A stretch of DNA of 64,000 nucleotides from Naegleria lovaniensis (GCF_003324165.1 NW_025407842.1:524081-588080); one strand, 5' to 3'. Counted from the stretch's first letter, positions 32,778 to 44,271 are shown. Program-made: numbers and translations. Notes: generated from the sequence alone by a model not told the origin.

Positions 32778-33797
32778 ATGATGTACAACCGACAACCTGT
32801 CTATCAGGACGATCATGATTTTCCCATTGAGCCAGGAAGACAGATTTCAAGTTATGGAAGACCACTGCAAAATCAATATCAGACTTCGAATGCATTCGTT
32901 TACCAACAGCAACCACTCATACAGGGAAATAGATCCTATCCTTACGGTGGAGGAGGTTCATCCTCTTCAACTTTTGTCACGACGAACAGCAGACCAATTC
33001 CTTCTCATGCTGGAGTTCCCAGTTCTCATGCGTACCAACAGCCAAGAGCTGTGAGTCATCAGAGCCTTAATCGTCATCAACAAAAACCACCAACTAAGAT
33101 TTATTCATCGAGTAAGGGAGCTACATCGAACATTAATAATAGCAGAACTATGGTAAAGCCTGTTGGAAGAGTTCCCATGATGATGAGAGGTGGACCACGT
33201 TTTCGTGCTCCTCGTTCAGGACCCAAAGATGATCACGATGATGATTATGTGGATGATCATGATTTTGATGATTATGCCTATACTGATACTTCATCGTATG
33301 TCGATGATCTTGGTTATCAAGATACCTATGATACTAGTACCTTCGCTTCGAATTATTATGACTCGAATTCCATCTTCAATAACTATGATTCTTCTAGTTT
33401 CAATACTTTTCTTTATCAGAATCAAGGAACTCTTCCAGATCCTGTTACGACCATTCCACCTCAACAAGATTCTCAGCCACCAGTGGATGATACACTTCAA
33501 GATCCCAATGCTTTGAGTACCACTGATGGATCTGATCCGAACACTGCTTCTACCTCATTCGATCCATCGACTTCTTCTGCCGTAGATACAAGCGCTTTTC
33601 AAAGCAGTGATCATAGCTCTACCACCTATGATTCAAGTGCTGGTTATGATATTGGATCGTACAGTGGAGGTGGTTATGATTCTGGATCGTATAGTGGCGG
33701 TTATGATTCTGGAGCCTATAGTGGTGGCGGTTATGACTACAGTGGAGGTGGTGGTGGTGGTTTTGATTATGGAGGAGGAGGAGGCTTTGATTTTTAA
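32778..33797 (+). CDS. Prion-like Tyr/Ser/Gly/Gln-rich protein, about 339 aa
   Basis: The open frame begins earlier without ATG; the first Met codons are at 32778 and 32781. The protein is low-complexity throughout. The N-terminal half is rich in Gln, Tyr, Ser and Pro, with an Arg/Gly patch (MMMRGGPRFRAPRSG). An acidic Asp/Tyr block follows (DDHDDDYVDDHDFDDYAY). The C-terminus is built of imperfect repeats of the type GYDSGSYSGG and ends in poly-Gly with FDYGGGGGFDF. This composition matches prion-like, phase-separating RNA-binding proteins, but no folded RNA-binding domain is present. Alternatively it could be a structural or adhesive protein; there is no signal peptide. Codon choice is normal for the window. 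Intact single exon. Confidence 0.75.
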   Translation: MMYNRQPVYQDDHDFPIEPGRQISSYGRPLQNQYQTSNAFVYQQQPLIQGNRSYPYGGGGSSSSTFVTTNSRPIPSHAGVPSSHAYQQPRAVSHQSLNRHQQKPPTKIYSSSKGATSNINNSRTMVKPVGRVPMMMRGGPRFRAPRSGPKDDHDDDYVDDHDFDDYAYTDTSSYVDDLGYQDTYDTSTFASNYYDSNSIFNNYDSSSFNTFLYQNQGTLPDPVTTIPPQQDSQPPVDDTLQDPNALSTTDGSDPNTASTSFDPSTSSAVDTSAFQSSDHSSTTYDSSAGYDIGSYSGGGYDSGSYSGGYDSGAYSGGGYDYSGGGGGGFDYGGGGGFDF

Positions 33798-34371
33798 GCT
33801 TTTCCTTTACGATTTCATTGGAACTAACTCTATAAATTCTCAATTTGTTGAATGTTGTAAACTCGATGAAAAAACTGTAAACACGAATATTCTTGCCTCA
33901 CCATTGGCGAGTGAAGATTCGTGATCGGAAGATGAAACTGTCGTGCCTTATGAGATCTAGTTGCCTCAAAGCGAAATCTAACGTCTGGACACTCTGCTTC
34001 GAATTCGTTACAACAATTAGTTTGTAAATGTTTTCTTCATAACGAAAAGACAACCGTGTGGATAATAGGGTGTTCAAAAAGTGAATGTTGGATCTTGTAT
34101 TTCACTTGGATCATGAAGCTTTCAACTCTTGGATCGAATCATTTCACAACACATGTCTGAAACAATGATGAGTCTTGTACAAAAGAACATTCAGTTCGCA
34201 CCAGATCCCTTACCGATTCGTTTTTAAAAGGTAACATGCCCAACTACAATCGATGAGCGATTGGTCAATTACTGACAGCTGTCAATTCAATCCTAAAAAA
34301 CTTTTGCCTCGCGACTCGCTCATAATTCACATCATCACAAAAAAAACAACTCAAGCGACTGCCTGCCGAGA
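33798..34371. other. Intergenic stretch, about 570 bp
   Basis: No frame, repeat or RNA gene that I can defend. Being between two plus-strand genes, it should hold the 3' end of one and the promoter of the G8 gene. Confidence 0.4.
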
Positions 34372-37300
34372 ATGTTGACCACAAAACCCTTTCGTTTGGT
34401 CAATGGCAATATACCCATGATTGCGTTATTCGCTGCTGTGTGTTATTTCACACTCTTCGTAACCATCGCAACAACCACCACATGGGCATGTCCACACAAT
34501 CAAGCAGGACTCATTCTCTTCTCAACACTCGCAAATTGGAACCAACCACAGGCGGATATTGTCATCTCCAACCAAGTCAAGCTGGATCAGAGCCCAGGTG
34601 TTCAATTACGTTCCATCGTTATTCAAAAAGGAGGTGAACTGATTTTCGATAATGTCAATTTGGAACTCAACGTCGAATGGATTCGAGTCGATGCAGGTGG
34701 TAAATTCATTGCTGGCTCTGCCTCGTGTCCCATTACGAACAAAATTGTGATCACTTTCTACGGAAATCGAACCTCCGACAATGTCATTGGTACCGATCCG
34801 TTTGACGCCACTGCTGCAGGATCGAAAGGATTGGCAGCCATGAGTGGTTCGTATATTCAATTGTATGGAGATGTTCGAAGACCTACTTGGACGAATTTGG
34901 CACAAACGATTTGGAAGGGTAATTCAACGATCAAGGTGATGGATGCTACTCAATGGAAGGTTGGAGATAAGTTGTTGATTACAAGTACTGGTATGTTGTT
35001 ATGGTGGCTTTTGAAATTCAGTATGCATTGATTAATCCATATGTTATTGCTGGCTTATTGGTGAACCTTGCATGTCATTGACCATGAATGTTCTACTTGG
35101 TCATGTTGATCATGCATTCATCATCACATTTGGACCATTCATGTCATTGAAAATTGCTGTTGACATTTGAATTGTTTTTTCCACACTGAACATGATTAGA
35201 CTATGGTGAATTAGTGGATAGCAGAAAAGCCTCTGGTCCATCCTGGATGTTCATCTATGGCGTTACTTTCCCAGATCAAAACGAAGAAAGAACCATCCTT
35301 CAAGTTATTGATTCCAAAACCTTCGTTCTCGATCGTCCATTAAATTTCACACACTGGGGACAAGATTATGCTCGTGCTGAAGTTGGTCTCTTGAATCGAA
35401 ACATTGTTTTACAAGGAGATGCCTACTCTGTGACTTCACAATTTGGTGGACATTTCATGATCCGTGTTGTGGAACAAGCAGAATTATCTGGAATTGAAGT
35501 CACTCGTATGGGTCAGAAAGGACTTTTAGGAAGATATTCTGTTCACTGGCATGTGTTGGCAGATAAACCTTATTCTGATCGAAGCAAGTATTTTATTAAG
35601 GATTCTTCAATTCATCATTCATTCCAGAGATGTGTGGTTGTGCACGACACGAACGGTCTCTTAATTCAAGACAATGTTTGTTTTGATAGTTTTGGGCATC
35701 AATACTTTTTGGAAGATGGAGGTGAAATGGGAAATGAATTTATTCATGTAAGTATATATGTTGCGAATCTTCGTTAATCTTTGGAACTTTTTCTGAATCA
35801 ACACCTTGACCATAATATTAATCTTTTGTTTTTTTTGGAATGGAAATGAAAATCTTATATATTTGGAATTATAATTATAATTTCACACAGAATTTGGGTG
35901 TTCGTCCAAGACCTGTTGCCAATGCAGATCCACTTCAAATCATCCCATCCGATAACGATGTTGCTTGTTTCTGGATTACCAATGCCAATAACACTTGGTA
36001 TCATAATGCTGCCGTTGGTGGTCGATTCCCTTACTGGTTCACCATGCCATTGAATGTTGGTGGCCTGTCAAGTGCCAAATATGGAACTAACAATTATTAC
36101 ATTCGTCCTAGAAATCAACCTTTGGGTGGTTTCAAATACAATGTTGCTCACTCTTCGAATGGAAATGGTTTTCAAGTGGATGACATGTTAAAAGCAGACG
36201 GAACAACTGAACTTGCAAGTTTCTCACCTCGAATGGGTCCTTATCCAAATCCAACCGTTTCCCAACCTTCCGTCGATGCTCTTTTCGAAGGATTAATCTC
36301 CTACAAACATCGTGGTTATGGAATTTGGGCTCGTGGTGGTCCATTAGTGTTTAAGAATTTAACACTTTTTGATAACAGAAATCAAATGAATTCTCCTCCT
36401 GGTCCTAGTGTGATTATGGATAGTTTATTCATTGCAGAGACTGATAATGTGGGTGAAGCTGGTTACAGACCAACCATTGACGTGGGTGGTCGTTCTCGTC
36501 CTGACTTTTATAACAATCCTACCAAATTTGTCATTAAGGGTTATGAAACCTATGACAATGGAGGTCCACAAATTTTAGTGAATATCACATTCCGTAACTT
36601 TATGCCTAATCAATATAGACAAGCAGGTGCTTTGGGTCAATTGACAGATGCTCCTTTCAAACATCAAACCATGAATCGATACGTGGGTTTGAAATTTGAA
36701 AATTCCAATCATGTGTACATCATGCCCAATTATTTCGATGGTAATAAGGGAGCTTGTTTATTAGATATTGATGGAGCTGCTACTCAACTCACACCCGGAG
36801 GATGGATTGTTTCCAATGACAGTATTTTAGCTCATTCAGGATGTATTCGTAAAGATGAATGGAGAGGTTATGCTTGTCCAGTCTCATTGGAAGGTTATTC
36901 ACAGTTGGCAGTTGTCAATATTGGAGGTCAATTTGAAACGACAGGAACTTTGGGATCGGATCCTCAATTGAATAATCCATCTGCAAGAATTCCAAGAATG
37001 ATTACTCATGATTTAACACGACGTGTCAGTAGTCAAGTATTAGGAGCTGTTTCTTCTGGAACGGTCGATCGTATCATGCACAGTAATGTCATTGTCAAAA
37101 ACTTTTATGCCATTCGTTGGGTGTTAAATATTCCAACTCCTCCCGTATTGAGATTTTCATTGCCATCGAGTGCGAATAACGATTGGGTTGTTGTCAGTGT
37201 ACAATATCCAAGAACTGCTTCGTTATGGATTTATTATTTGAAAAATGGTGTTCCAACAAATTTGACACCTGTCAATAGTTTGTCAGAACTTGTCAATGAT

Positions 37301-38574
37301 CCAACCACTTATTATTACGACTCTGCTGGTGAGCATTTGTACTTGTATTTGAGAAACAGAGCTGGACGAACTGCATTTAGTGAACGATGGGGATTTTCTG
37401 TTTACAGTCATGATGGCTTTAACGTTTATGTCAATGCCACTTGTCCAAATGGAAAGTGTACTGTCGATAATTATGATTTACCAAAAGATTCTGAAAAATT
37501 CATCAAGGTCTATAACCGTGAAGATCGTTTTGTTGGTATCATGAAACCAATCGTCAATGGAGCTCGTGGAAATGGAGTTGCCTTTGCAACCTTACTTCCC
37601 AATAAGAGAACGGTCGATTTCACAGTTCATCATGACTTGACCTTAATTGCAACTAAAATGGAAATTGGAATTGGAGATCCAGCAAAAGGTACTGAAGAAC
37701 GTTTCATTTCACAACCTGGTGTGAAATATACTCCTTATTCAGTTTCTAGATTCTCTGCAGATTTGTCCGTGGATGAATTAGTTCATTTATTGAAAGGTCG
37801 ATTGTTTGTCAAATTGTCCACAACGGAAAATCCAAATGGACATTTGAAGGCTTACATTTCATGCAATCAAGGAAAGAATCCAAAAGGTGAAGTAACCTGT
37901 TCATTGCCATTACCAATTCCAACGGCCAAACCATGTGATCCAGCTCCAGCAGATTCCTACAATATTTACTCCGAATCGGAAGATATGGACACAGCCAAAA
38001 CCAAGTGGTCATGGTTTGTCTATAACCAAACGACAGATGTTCAAAATGGAATTTACAGTTTTGGTACAAGAAATTACACAGCTGCTCCAATTTGTGGGTC
38101 TTCTTCCATTTATGTTGGAATTGGTCGAGGAGTCACTCAAATTTCAAAACAATTTTCTCAAAGCGATTCTCGTACCATCCATTTCATTGATTTGAGTGTC
38201 TACAAATATTTTGAATTCTTTGTCAAGGCAATCACTCCAGGAGAATTAAGATTGAATATCTATTTCACAGAAATTCAAAATAATGCTGCCAAAGATGGAC
38301 CATCCATGTATGTCGATCCAAAATACATTCAACATTACAAGATTGATGAAACTCGTGTCACACGAGTGAGAATTCCAGTTGTAGATTATCCATTTACCAA
38401 CAAGACTTCACTCAATGCCATTCAACGAATTCAATGGGCTGTCAATGGAGGTACTTTTAAGGAATTCATGATTGATCAAGTGAGATTTGTAAAGGGTTCC
38501 ATGGATGACCCAATCGCTGTTGTGGATGGAATGACCCAAGCCGATGTGGTTGGATTTAGTGAAAGTGTTCAAAA
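34372..38574 (+). CDS. Secreted G8-domain / CEMIP-like protein with CHRD domain (3' end in gap)
   Basis: Exons 34372-34990, 35200-35747 and 35891 into the N gap; introns of 209 nt (GTATGT...GATTAG) and 143 nt (GTAAGT...CACAG), phases kept. A signal peptide (MIALFAAVCYFTLFVTIA) precedes a G8 domain: LANWNQPQADIVISNQVKLD, LRSIVIQKGGELIFDN, IRVDAGGKFIAGS and VGDKLLITST. A parallel-beta-helix region as in CEMIP, TMEM2 and fibrocystin-L follows: RNIVLQGD, GGHFMIRVVEQAELSGIEVT, GRYSVHWHV, SSIHHSFQRCVVVH, EDGGEMGNEF and YKHRGYGIWARGG. Further on, VHHDLTLIATKMEIGIGDPA and LKGRLFVKLSTTENPNGHLK form a CHRD domain, then a further beta-rich module. At least 1,270 residues. CEMIP relatives handle hyaluronan; here the ligand is unknown. 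Confidence 0.88.
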
Positions 38575-39247
38575 NNNNNNNNNNNNNNNNNNNNNNNNNN
38601 NNNNNNNNNNNNNNNNNNNNNNNNNNNNNNNNNNNNNNNNNNNNNNNNNNNNNNNNNNNNNNNNNNNNNNNNNNNNNNNNNNNNNNNNNNNNNNNNNNNN
38701 NNNNNNNNNNNNNNNNNNNNNNNNNNNNNNNNNNNNNNNNNNNNNNNNNNNNNNNNNNNNNNNNNNNNNNNNNNNNNNNNNNNNNNNNNNNNNNNNNNNN
38801 NNNNNNNNNNNNNNNNNNNNNNNNNNNNNNNNNNNNNNNNNNNNNNNNNNNNNNNNNNNNNNNNNNNNNNNNNNNNNNNNNNNNNNNNNNNNNNNNNNNN
38901 NNNNNNNNNNNNNNNNNNNNNNNNNNNNNNNNNNNNNNNNNNNNNNNNNNNNNNNNNNNNNNNNNNNNNNNNNNNNNNNNNNNNNNNNNNNNNNNNNNNN
39001 NNNNNNNNNNNNNNNNNNNNNNNNNNNNNNNNNNNNNNNNNNNNNNNNNNNNNNNNNNNNNNNNNNNNNNNNNNNNNNNNNNNNNNNNNNNNNNNNNNNN
39101 NNNNNNNNNNNNNNNNNNNNNNNNNNNNNNNNNNNNNNNNNNNNNNNNNNNNNNNNNNNNNNNNNNNNNNNNNNNNNNNNNNNNNNNNNNNNNNNNNNNN
39201 NNNNNNNNNNNNNNNNNNNNNNNNNNNNNNNNNNNNNNNNNNNNNNN
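38575..39247. other. Assembly gap, 673 N
   Basis: A run of unknown bases. The C-terminus of the G8 protein and the start of the NHL gene downstream are lost in it. The true distance may differ from 673. Confidence 1.
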
Positions 39248-39950
39248 AAAAATCAAAACATGGTCTGCTCCTTCTTACTTGTGTTTGGAGGAGAATTATG
39301 TCAAATGTTATGAAGAGAAGAATAATGGAATGGATGCTTTGATTATTGGATTTGAATCACACAAAAGGATGTTGAAATGTGACTTGGAAAAATTGTTGCA
39401 AAATCCTAACGCTACGTATAAAACAAAAGAACCAACAAATGCAATCATTTGGTCCTATGACTTTGATGCTCCACCCCAAGGAATTGCTGTTAAGAACCAT
39501 CAGCTCTTTATTGCATTATCGGAAGACAACGTAATCGTAGTGATGGACTCGTGCACAACGAAAATAATTTGTAAAATTCAATTGACGTTTGAACCACATG
39601 GACTTGCTTTTGCAAGCCATGGAAGCTTGTTGTGCACTACTTTCGAACATAATCTCGGTTATGTTTACGTTTTTAATGAGGATGGTAAGAATGATTGGAG
39701 GAGCACAACGCGATTTGGATCTGATCAATTATGCCTTCCTTATACACTTACTTGTGACAAAGTTGCCAATCATATCATAGTTACCGACGTTAGCAAGTCG
39801 AGTATTGTCATTTTCACACAAGACGGACAGTGTGTGAAATATTTTCAGCATCCATCCCTCAAGGAACCGTTTGGAGTTTGCTTGAATGAAAGACAAGGAG
39901 AGTTGATCGTATGTGATCACACCCTTGGGCAGGTGCTTGTTTTTAAATAA
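39248..39950 (+). CDS. NHL-repeat protein (5' end in gap)
   Basis: The frame is open from the gap edge to TAA at 39948-39950, about 233 codons. Blades: PPQGIAVKNHQLFIALS with VIVVMDSCTTKIICKI, EPHGLAFASHGSLLCTT with YVYVFNEDGK, LPYTLTCDKVANHIIVTDVS with SIVIFTQDGQCVKYF, and EPFGVCLNERQGELIVCDHT with LGQVLVFK. The last blade is plainly paralogous to the end of the NHL gene at 26267-27327 (MCLNEFTGELLVCN). It is a separate gene from the G8 protein, since nothing in a G8 architecture predicts an NHL tail, but the gap leaves a fusion formally possible. Confidence 0.75.
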
Positions 39951-40132
39951 GGATTTTATCTTGCTCGTTTTTGTGAACTATTACACACGACTCGGGAGCT
40001 TCTCATACTCCGAGTAATGATTTCCACGAATACGCCAATTCAGCCCAAGTCTGGTTGGATGAAACAAAAACGTATTTATGAAATACTTTAATAATTATGA
40101 ATGCGGTTGTGAACTCACGATTTTCGTCACTA

Positions 40133-41812
40133 TTAAACAGTTCTAATCTCATATCTTCCAGAAGTCGTCAAATATCTCACACCCTTAAATGGCTTATAAT
40201 TTTCATTTCTCAATTGTACACTGTCGACTTTCAATCCTGACATGGAGACTCCATCGAGTTCAAACTGTACCTGAACGGCAGGGCAGTAATGAATTTCATG
40301 TTCAGATTTTCCTGACATTAGTGGGAATGTAACTTTTCCTGACAATGAAGGTGTTGGGGCCTTAGATTGTTGAGTTTGTGGGCTCAATTTACCAATATTC
40401 CAAATCAAACTTTGTGAATTTGCGTCATAGTGAATAGAGCCAACTGATGTTGTTAATTGTTGAGCATCAGTAGGAGGAATTGGAATTAAAACTTTCACAT
40501 TGTCCAATGATTTGTTGTGTGTATGTCTCAAGTTGAGCATTACGTTCACATTTGCTCCTCCTCTATAGAATGTAATTTGAGGTCGACAATAAATAGGGAG
40601 CATGGGCAAGTTGGACATACGGTAGCAGAGTAATTCATAATCTCCATCAGGTGGAATGAATGAAATGGATTTATCCTGTTCAAATCTAGCATAACGAACA
40701 CAAGGATGGAATGAAATGTCCTCAATAATATTAGGATCATTGAATTGGAGTAACAAATCAGGCATTCCAGATAATTTACAACTTGATTTGATAATTCCGT
40801 AAACTTCAGAAACAGCAGAACCACCATTCACGTCAACAATGACATTGAGAGTTTCAACAACATCAAAGTACACTTCATTGTTCATGTACTTGATTCCTCC
40901 CTTACGCCATGGAACGAGGGCCTTGTTATGCCCAGAAATACCAACACTGTTTCCTTTTCCCAACTCTGCTGTTAATTGTTTGGCTATGGAAGCTGGTTGT
41001 CGAACAAGATCTTTCAAGAGAGAAATTTCTGTAGTGATTGGAAATCCTCCATCCACCATTTCATCAAGGAGCTATGTGTATGATTTTCATGATCGTGTGG
41101 ATTGGTTTCAGTGAAATGTTTGTCATTGTGTTTTGATTTAGATATTGTGAAATATCCGATGTTGTGTTAGAGTGTTGTTTGTGGAATCATTGTTCAAGAA
41201 GATTATATCACCACCGACCATGTGTTATTCCGTAATAGATGATGATGATGAAATTTTGAAGAAATTATGTACCCGATATCCATACCAGGATCATCACGTA
41301 TGATTGGTACAGGATAAAAAACATAGATTCACGGATGATGATCATTATATTTGAAGGATAATATGGCCAAAGAACAAAACATTCAGGACCGATGGTAATA
41401 TTCATCATCATCATCACGATACCCGAATAATTCCTTTATCATCAAAATGTTAAATTTCAAAGGACCCACTTACCTGATAGACCACTACAAAGTTATTCTT
41501 TAAATTCTGCTCATTCACCTTCTCAATATAAATCTCCAAAGTATCAACAATACGATGCAACATTTCAATAATCATCAAAGGTTGATATTCCTTATCCACC
41601 ACACCAAGAAAATATAAAGAATTACGAAAGACATGAACCACATAATATTTAGATGTAGAAATAATTGGAGAAACATTAGAAACTCCTCCTTTGTGTTGTT
41701 CCTTCATAATCTCTGTATAGAACTGTTCCGCAACACTTCTGCTCACATTTCCTAAGAAATGTCTTTCAATGATGATTTCGCCGAGTTTGTCGAGGATAAA
41801 AAATGACTTCAT
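40133..41812 (-). CDS. AP3M: AP-3 complex mu subunit
   Basis: Exon 1 41812-41474 starts at MKSFFILDKLGEII and ends VVVYQ. The intron is 41473-41072, 402 nt, much longer than others here. Exon 2 is 41071-40133, beginning LLDEMVDGGFPITTE. Total 425 aa, against about 418 for animal AP3M. The N-terminal longin-like domain binds the other subunits. The C-terminal MHD (mu homology domain) shows VPWRKGGIKYMNNEVYFDVV, GIIKSSCKLSGMPDLLLQFN, SFHPCVRYARFEQDKSISFI, PPDGDYELLCYRMS and KPFKGVRYLTTSGRYEIRT; the NNE.(Y/F)(F/V)DVVE signature and the C-terminal KPFKGVRY fit AP-3 best. AP-3 sorts cargo with tyrosine or dileucine signals from endosomes to lysosome-like organelles. Frame intact. Confidence 0.93.
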
Positions 41813-42535
41813 TTTTTTTTGTTGTTGTGTTTGGAAAAATCTTTGTGAGCTGGCGGTCTTATGAGGGATGAAGTGATGATTCATACAAGACAATTTGCTT
41901 CATTCTTTAATTCAACTCTTATATGTTCAATTGGAAAGTAGCATCAGGGCTTCGGATTGGCTTGTGGTCAGATTTTTAGCGAACCAATATCGTTCGGAGG
42001 ATGAAAAAACACGTTGGAAGAGGATTTCAAAAGCATTTCAAAATCATGAAGGAAGAGGATTTTTCTAACATTACACAAAATCATATGAAGCAAAGTTTCA
42101 TGTAGACTTGGCCAGCAAATTATGAGAACACGAATTGCCAATTCCTTCAATTCATATACCATGAAGAAAACATTTCTCGTTGAACGACTCGAGTGATCAC
42201 TGAATTACAGTTCATTGAAACATTTTCTCCTCTTGACACATCTCTCCATCTTGAATGACAAGATGAGAAGAGACCCCTCTTGGCAGTCTCCAATCGCACG
42301 GAAACCATTTCGATTTTATTTGGACTAAGGCTGTTTTAGGTGTTGAATAGTAACTAGACAACAACAACAACTTCTCATAAGAACCAATGGCAAATAAGCA
42401 TCATTTGTTGTTGAATTTGCCCATCCTGCAATTTCGCCGTTTCTGTATCCACTAACTAGTACTTCCTCAGCCACAAATGGACTCACCATTCGGTGGTCCA
42501 CAACAATTACACTCTTTTCGAAAAACAACAACAAC
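41813..42535. other. Intergenic stretch, about 720 bp
   Basis: Lies between the divergent AP-3 mu and rhodanese genes. Short frames on both strands look like shadows. I see no tRNA, repeat or strong promoter element. Confidence 0.4.
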
Positions 42536-42955
42536 ATGCAACCCACCTCCTCCTTGCTCGATCAACTCAAAAACCATGGTAGTGCCGTTGCACTCCTTCT
42601 CCTTCTCATGATCATCCTTGTGCTCTTTAAAAAATTCATTCTCGGTTCCACAGCAAGCGACGATGAAATTCGTCACTATTTACGAGAAGGAGCTTTCATT
42701 ATCGATGTTCGGAGTCGAGGAGAAGTGTCAAGTTCTGGACTCTTTCCTGGAGCTGTGAATATTCCGATGGGAGAGTTGTTGGAATTTCCAATTTCACAAC
42801 AACCATTACTTCCCCGCGATCGAGAACATTCGAAAATTATCGTGTATTGTGCCTCGGGAATGAGAAGTGCTTCGGTTCAAAATACGTTGAAGGAGATGGG
42901 ATTTCGAAATGTGCTGAATGGTGGTGGACTTTCGAATATGATGAGATTTAAATAA
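42536..42955 (+). CDS. Membrane-anchored rhodanese-domain protein, 139 aa
   Basis: A short polar N-terminus, a membrane segment (AVALLLLLMIILVLFKKFIL), then a complete small rhodanese domain: GAFIIDVRSRGEVSSSGLFP, AVNIPMGELLEF, IIVYCASGMRSASVQNTLKE and NVLNGGGLSN. The active loop CASGMRS keeps the catalytic Cys. Single-domain rhodaneses transfer sulfane sulfur, for example thiosulfate to cyanide or carrier proteins. The membrane anchor places it at an organelle or ER membrane with the domain likely cytosolic; that topology is inferred from the basic residues after the helix. Intact, single exon. Confidence 0.9.
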   Translation: MQPTSSLLDQLKNHGSAVALLLLLMIILVLFKKFILGSTASDDEIRHYLREGAFIIDVRSRGEVSSSGLFPGAVNIPMGELLEFPISQQPLLPRDREHSKIIVYCASGMRSASVQNTLKEMGFRNVLNGGGLSNMMRFK

Positions 42956-43350
42956 TTATTTAATGTGTCAAAAAGTTTTGAATCATGGAATTTCATAGCG
43001 ACCACAGTGAGTGATATTGATGAGTCCATGAGAATTCAATATTCACAGTCTATGAGTGAGCAAATTGCATTTGTCGTAGTACCCAATGAAAAATATCATT
43101 ACCAAAAAAAGGTAAAGTAAGGTTTTATGAGTAAATAAATTCCGATAGCCATTCATCATCCTCAATCAGCTACTCATTCTCCTCATTCCTAACATCTATA
43201 AACACCAAGGAAACACCAAATCCCAAAAAAACAAGTCCACTCATGCTGCCAAAAACGTCGACGACAACAATACAAAATACCACACCAACAACCATGCATG
43301 GATCATGTAGTTACAACACTTCTTGACTCGTAATTTCCTTCGTATTGAAA

Positions 43351-43566
43351 ATGGAAGGTGTTTTAAATACAAGGATAAATTTTCTAAAATCAAAAACGAA
43401 AAGGTTTTCGCTAAATCTCTTGAGTGGTTCGATGAAATTTAACATATTGAGAGACGATGGATGTGAACAGGAAAAAATTGTGGCAGAGGTTCTTTTTCCT
43501 CAATATGAATATATTGGAATATGTGATTTAAATAACGAGATAAAGGATGGCCAAGAGATTTCCTGA
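43351..43566 (+). CDS. Possible small hypothetical protein, 71 aa
   Basis: A short ATG frame at 43351: basic first half (INFLKSKTKRFSLNLLSGS), acidic second half (DLNNEIKDGQEIS). No domain recognised; no splice sites or conserved features support it. The flanks (42956-43350 and 43567-43620) show nothing else. It may be non-coding. Confidence 0.25.
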   Translation: MEGVLNTRINFLKSKTKRFSLNLLSGSMKFNILRDDGCEQEKIVAEVLFPQYEYIGICDLNNEIKDGQEIS

Positions 43567-43620
43567 AATAAACTTGTCATCAACGAGGCCCGAACGGATA
43601 TCAAAAAAAGATATCACAAA

Positions 43621-44271
43621 TTACAAGAAATTCTTTAGTTTTTCAAATAGAATATCTGCAATTCTATCATAGCCTTCAGGTGTGAAATGTAATGGATCGT
43701 CCCAATATCTATTCCTCTCCTCGTCAGTACATTTGCAATAGTTCAATTCCTCCATTAAATCTACAAAAATCAATTTTGAATTTCTTGATTTTTCTACATA
43801 TTCTCTAATGGCATAATTGACCTCTGATTTCTTTTTCGAATATTCTTTCATCAATACAGAGTTCTCTGTTTGTGATTTCAGATCGAGAGCACTTGAAGGA
43901 ATCGAGCAAGCCACCACGAATTTGAAATGATCATTCATTAAACCCTGTTCATACATGGAAATCAAATTTCCAATTGTCACATCTGAAGTACAAGCAGGTA
44001 AATCATTGGTTCCTCCAATAATAATGATACCTTGATAGGTTCCCGGTAAATAATAGTTGAGAATTTGGCCGAGGCGAAGTTTCATTTGATCAGTTCGTTC
44101 GCCATTCACTCCGAAAGGTTCCACATGATAGAGAGCTTGCTTGTTGTTGAAATTTGAGAGCAAGGAAGAGAGTTTGATTGAGTAGGGATGGTATTCGAGT
44201 CCATTGTTGTAATAGCCGGCAGTTATGGAAGCTCCAAGTGCGAGAATATTGATGGGTCCTTGTTCTTGCAT
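43621..44271 (-). CDS. SGNH/GDSL-type esterase, 216 aa
   Basis: The four SGNH blocks are present. Block I is NILALGASITAGYYNNG (Ser nucleophile; GAS in place of GDS, a common variant), followed by the block II Gly-Asn region FGVNGERTDQM. Block III is GIIIIGGTNDLPACTS (Asn), and block V is DPLHFTPEGYDRIADIL (Asp and His). A compact cytosolic hydrolase with no signal peptide, similar in size to bacterial-type acyl-esterases and isoamyl-acetate-hydrolysing lipases. Substrate unknown. Single exon, intact, tail-to-tail with the plus-strand small ORF. Confidence 0.88.
   Translation of the reverse strand: MQEQGPINILALGASITAGYYNNGLEYHPYSIKLSSLLSNFNNKQALYHVEPFGVNGERTDQMKLRLGQILNYYLPGTYQGIIIIGGTNDLPACTSDVTIGNLISMYEQGLMNDHFKFVVACSIPSSALDLKSQTENSVLMKEYSKKKSEVNYAIREYVEKSRNSKLIFVDLMEELNYCKCTDEERNRYWDDPLHFTPEGYDRIADILFEKLKNFL

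Noticed and set aside
41940-42330. tRNA-like T-loop words in intergenic DNA
   Set aside because: No acceptor stem or anticodon arm could be paired around them.
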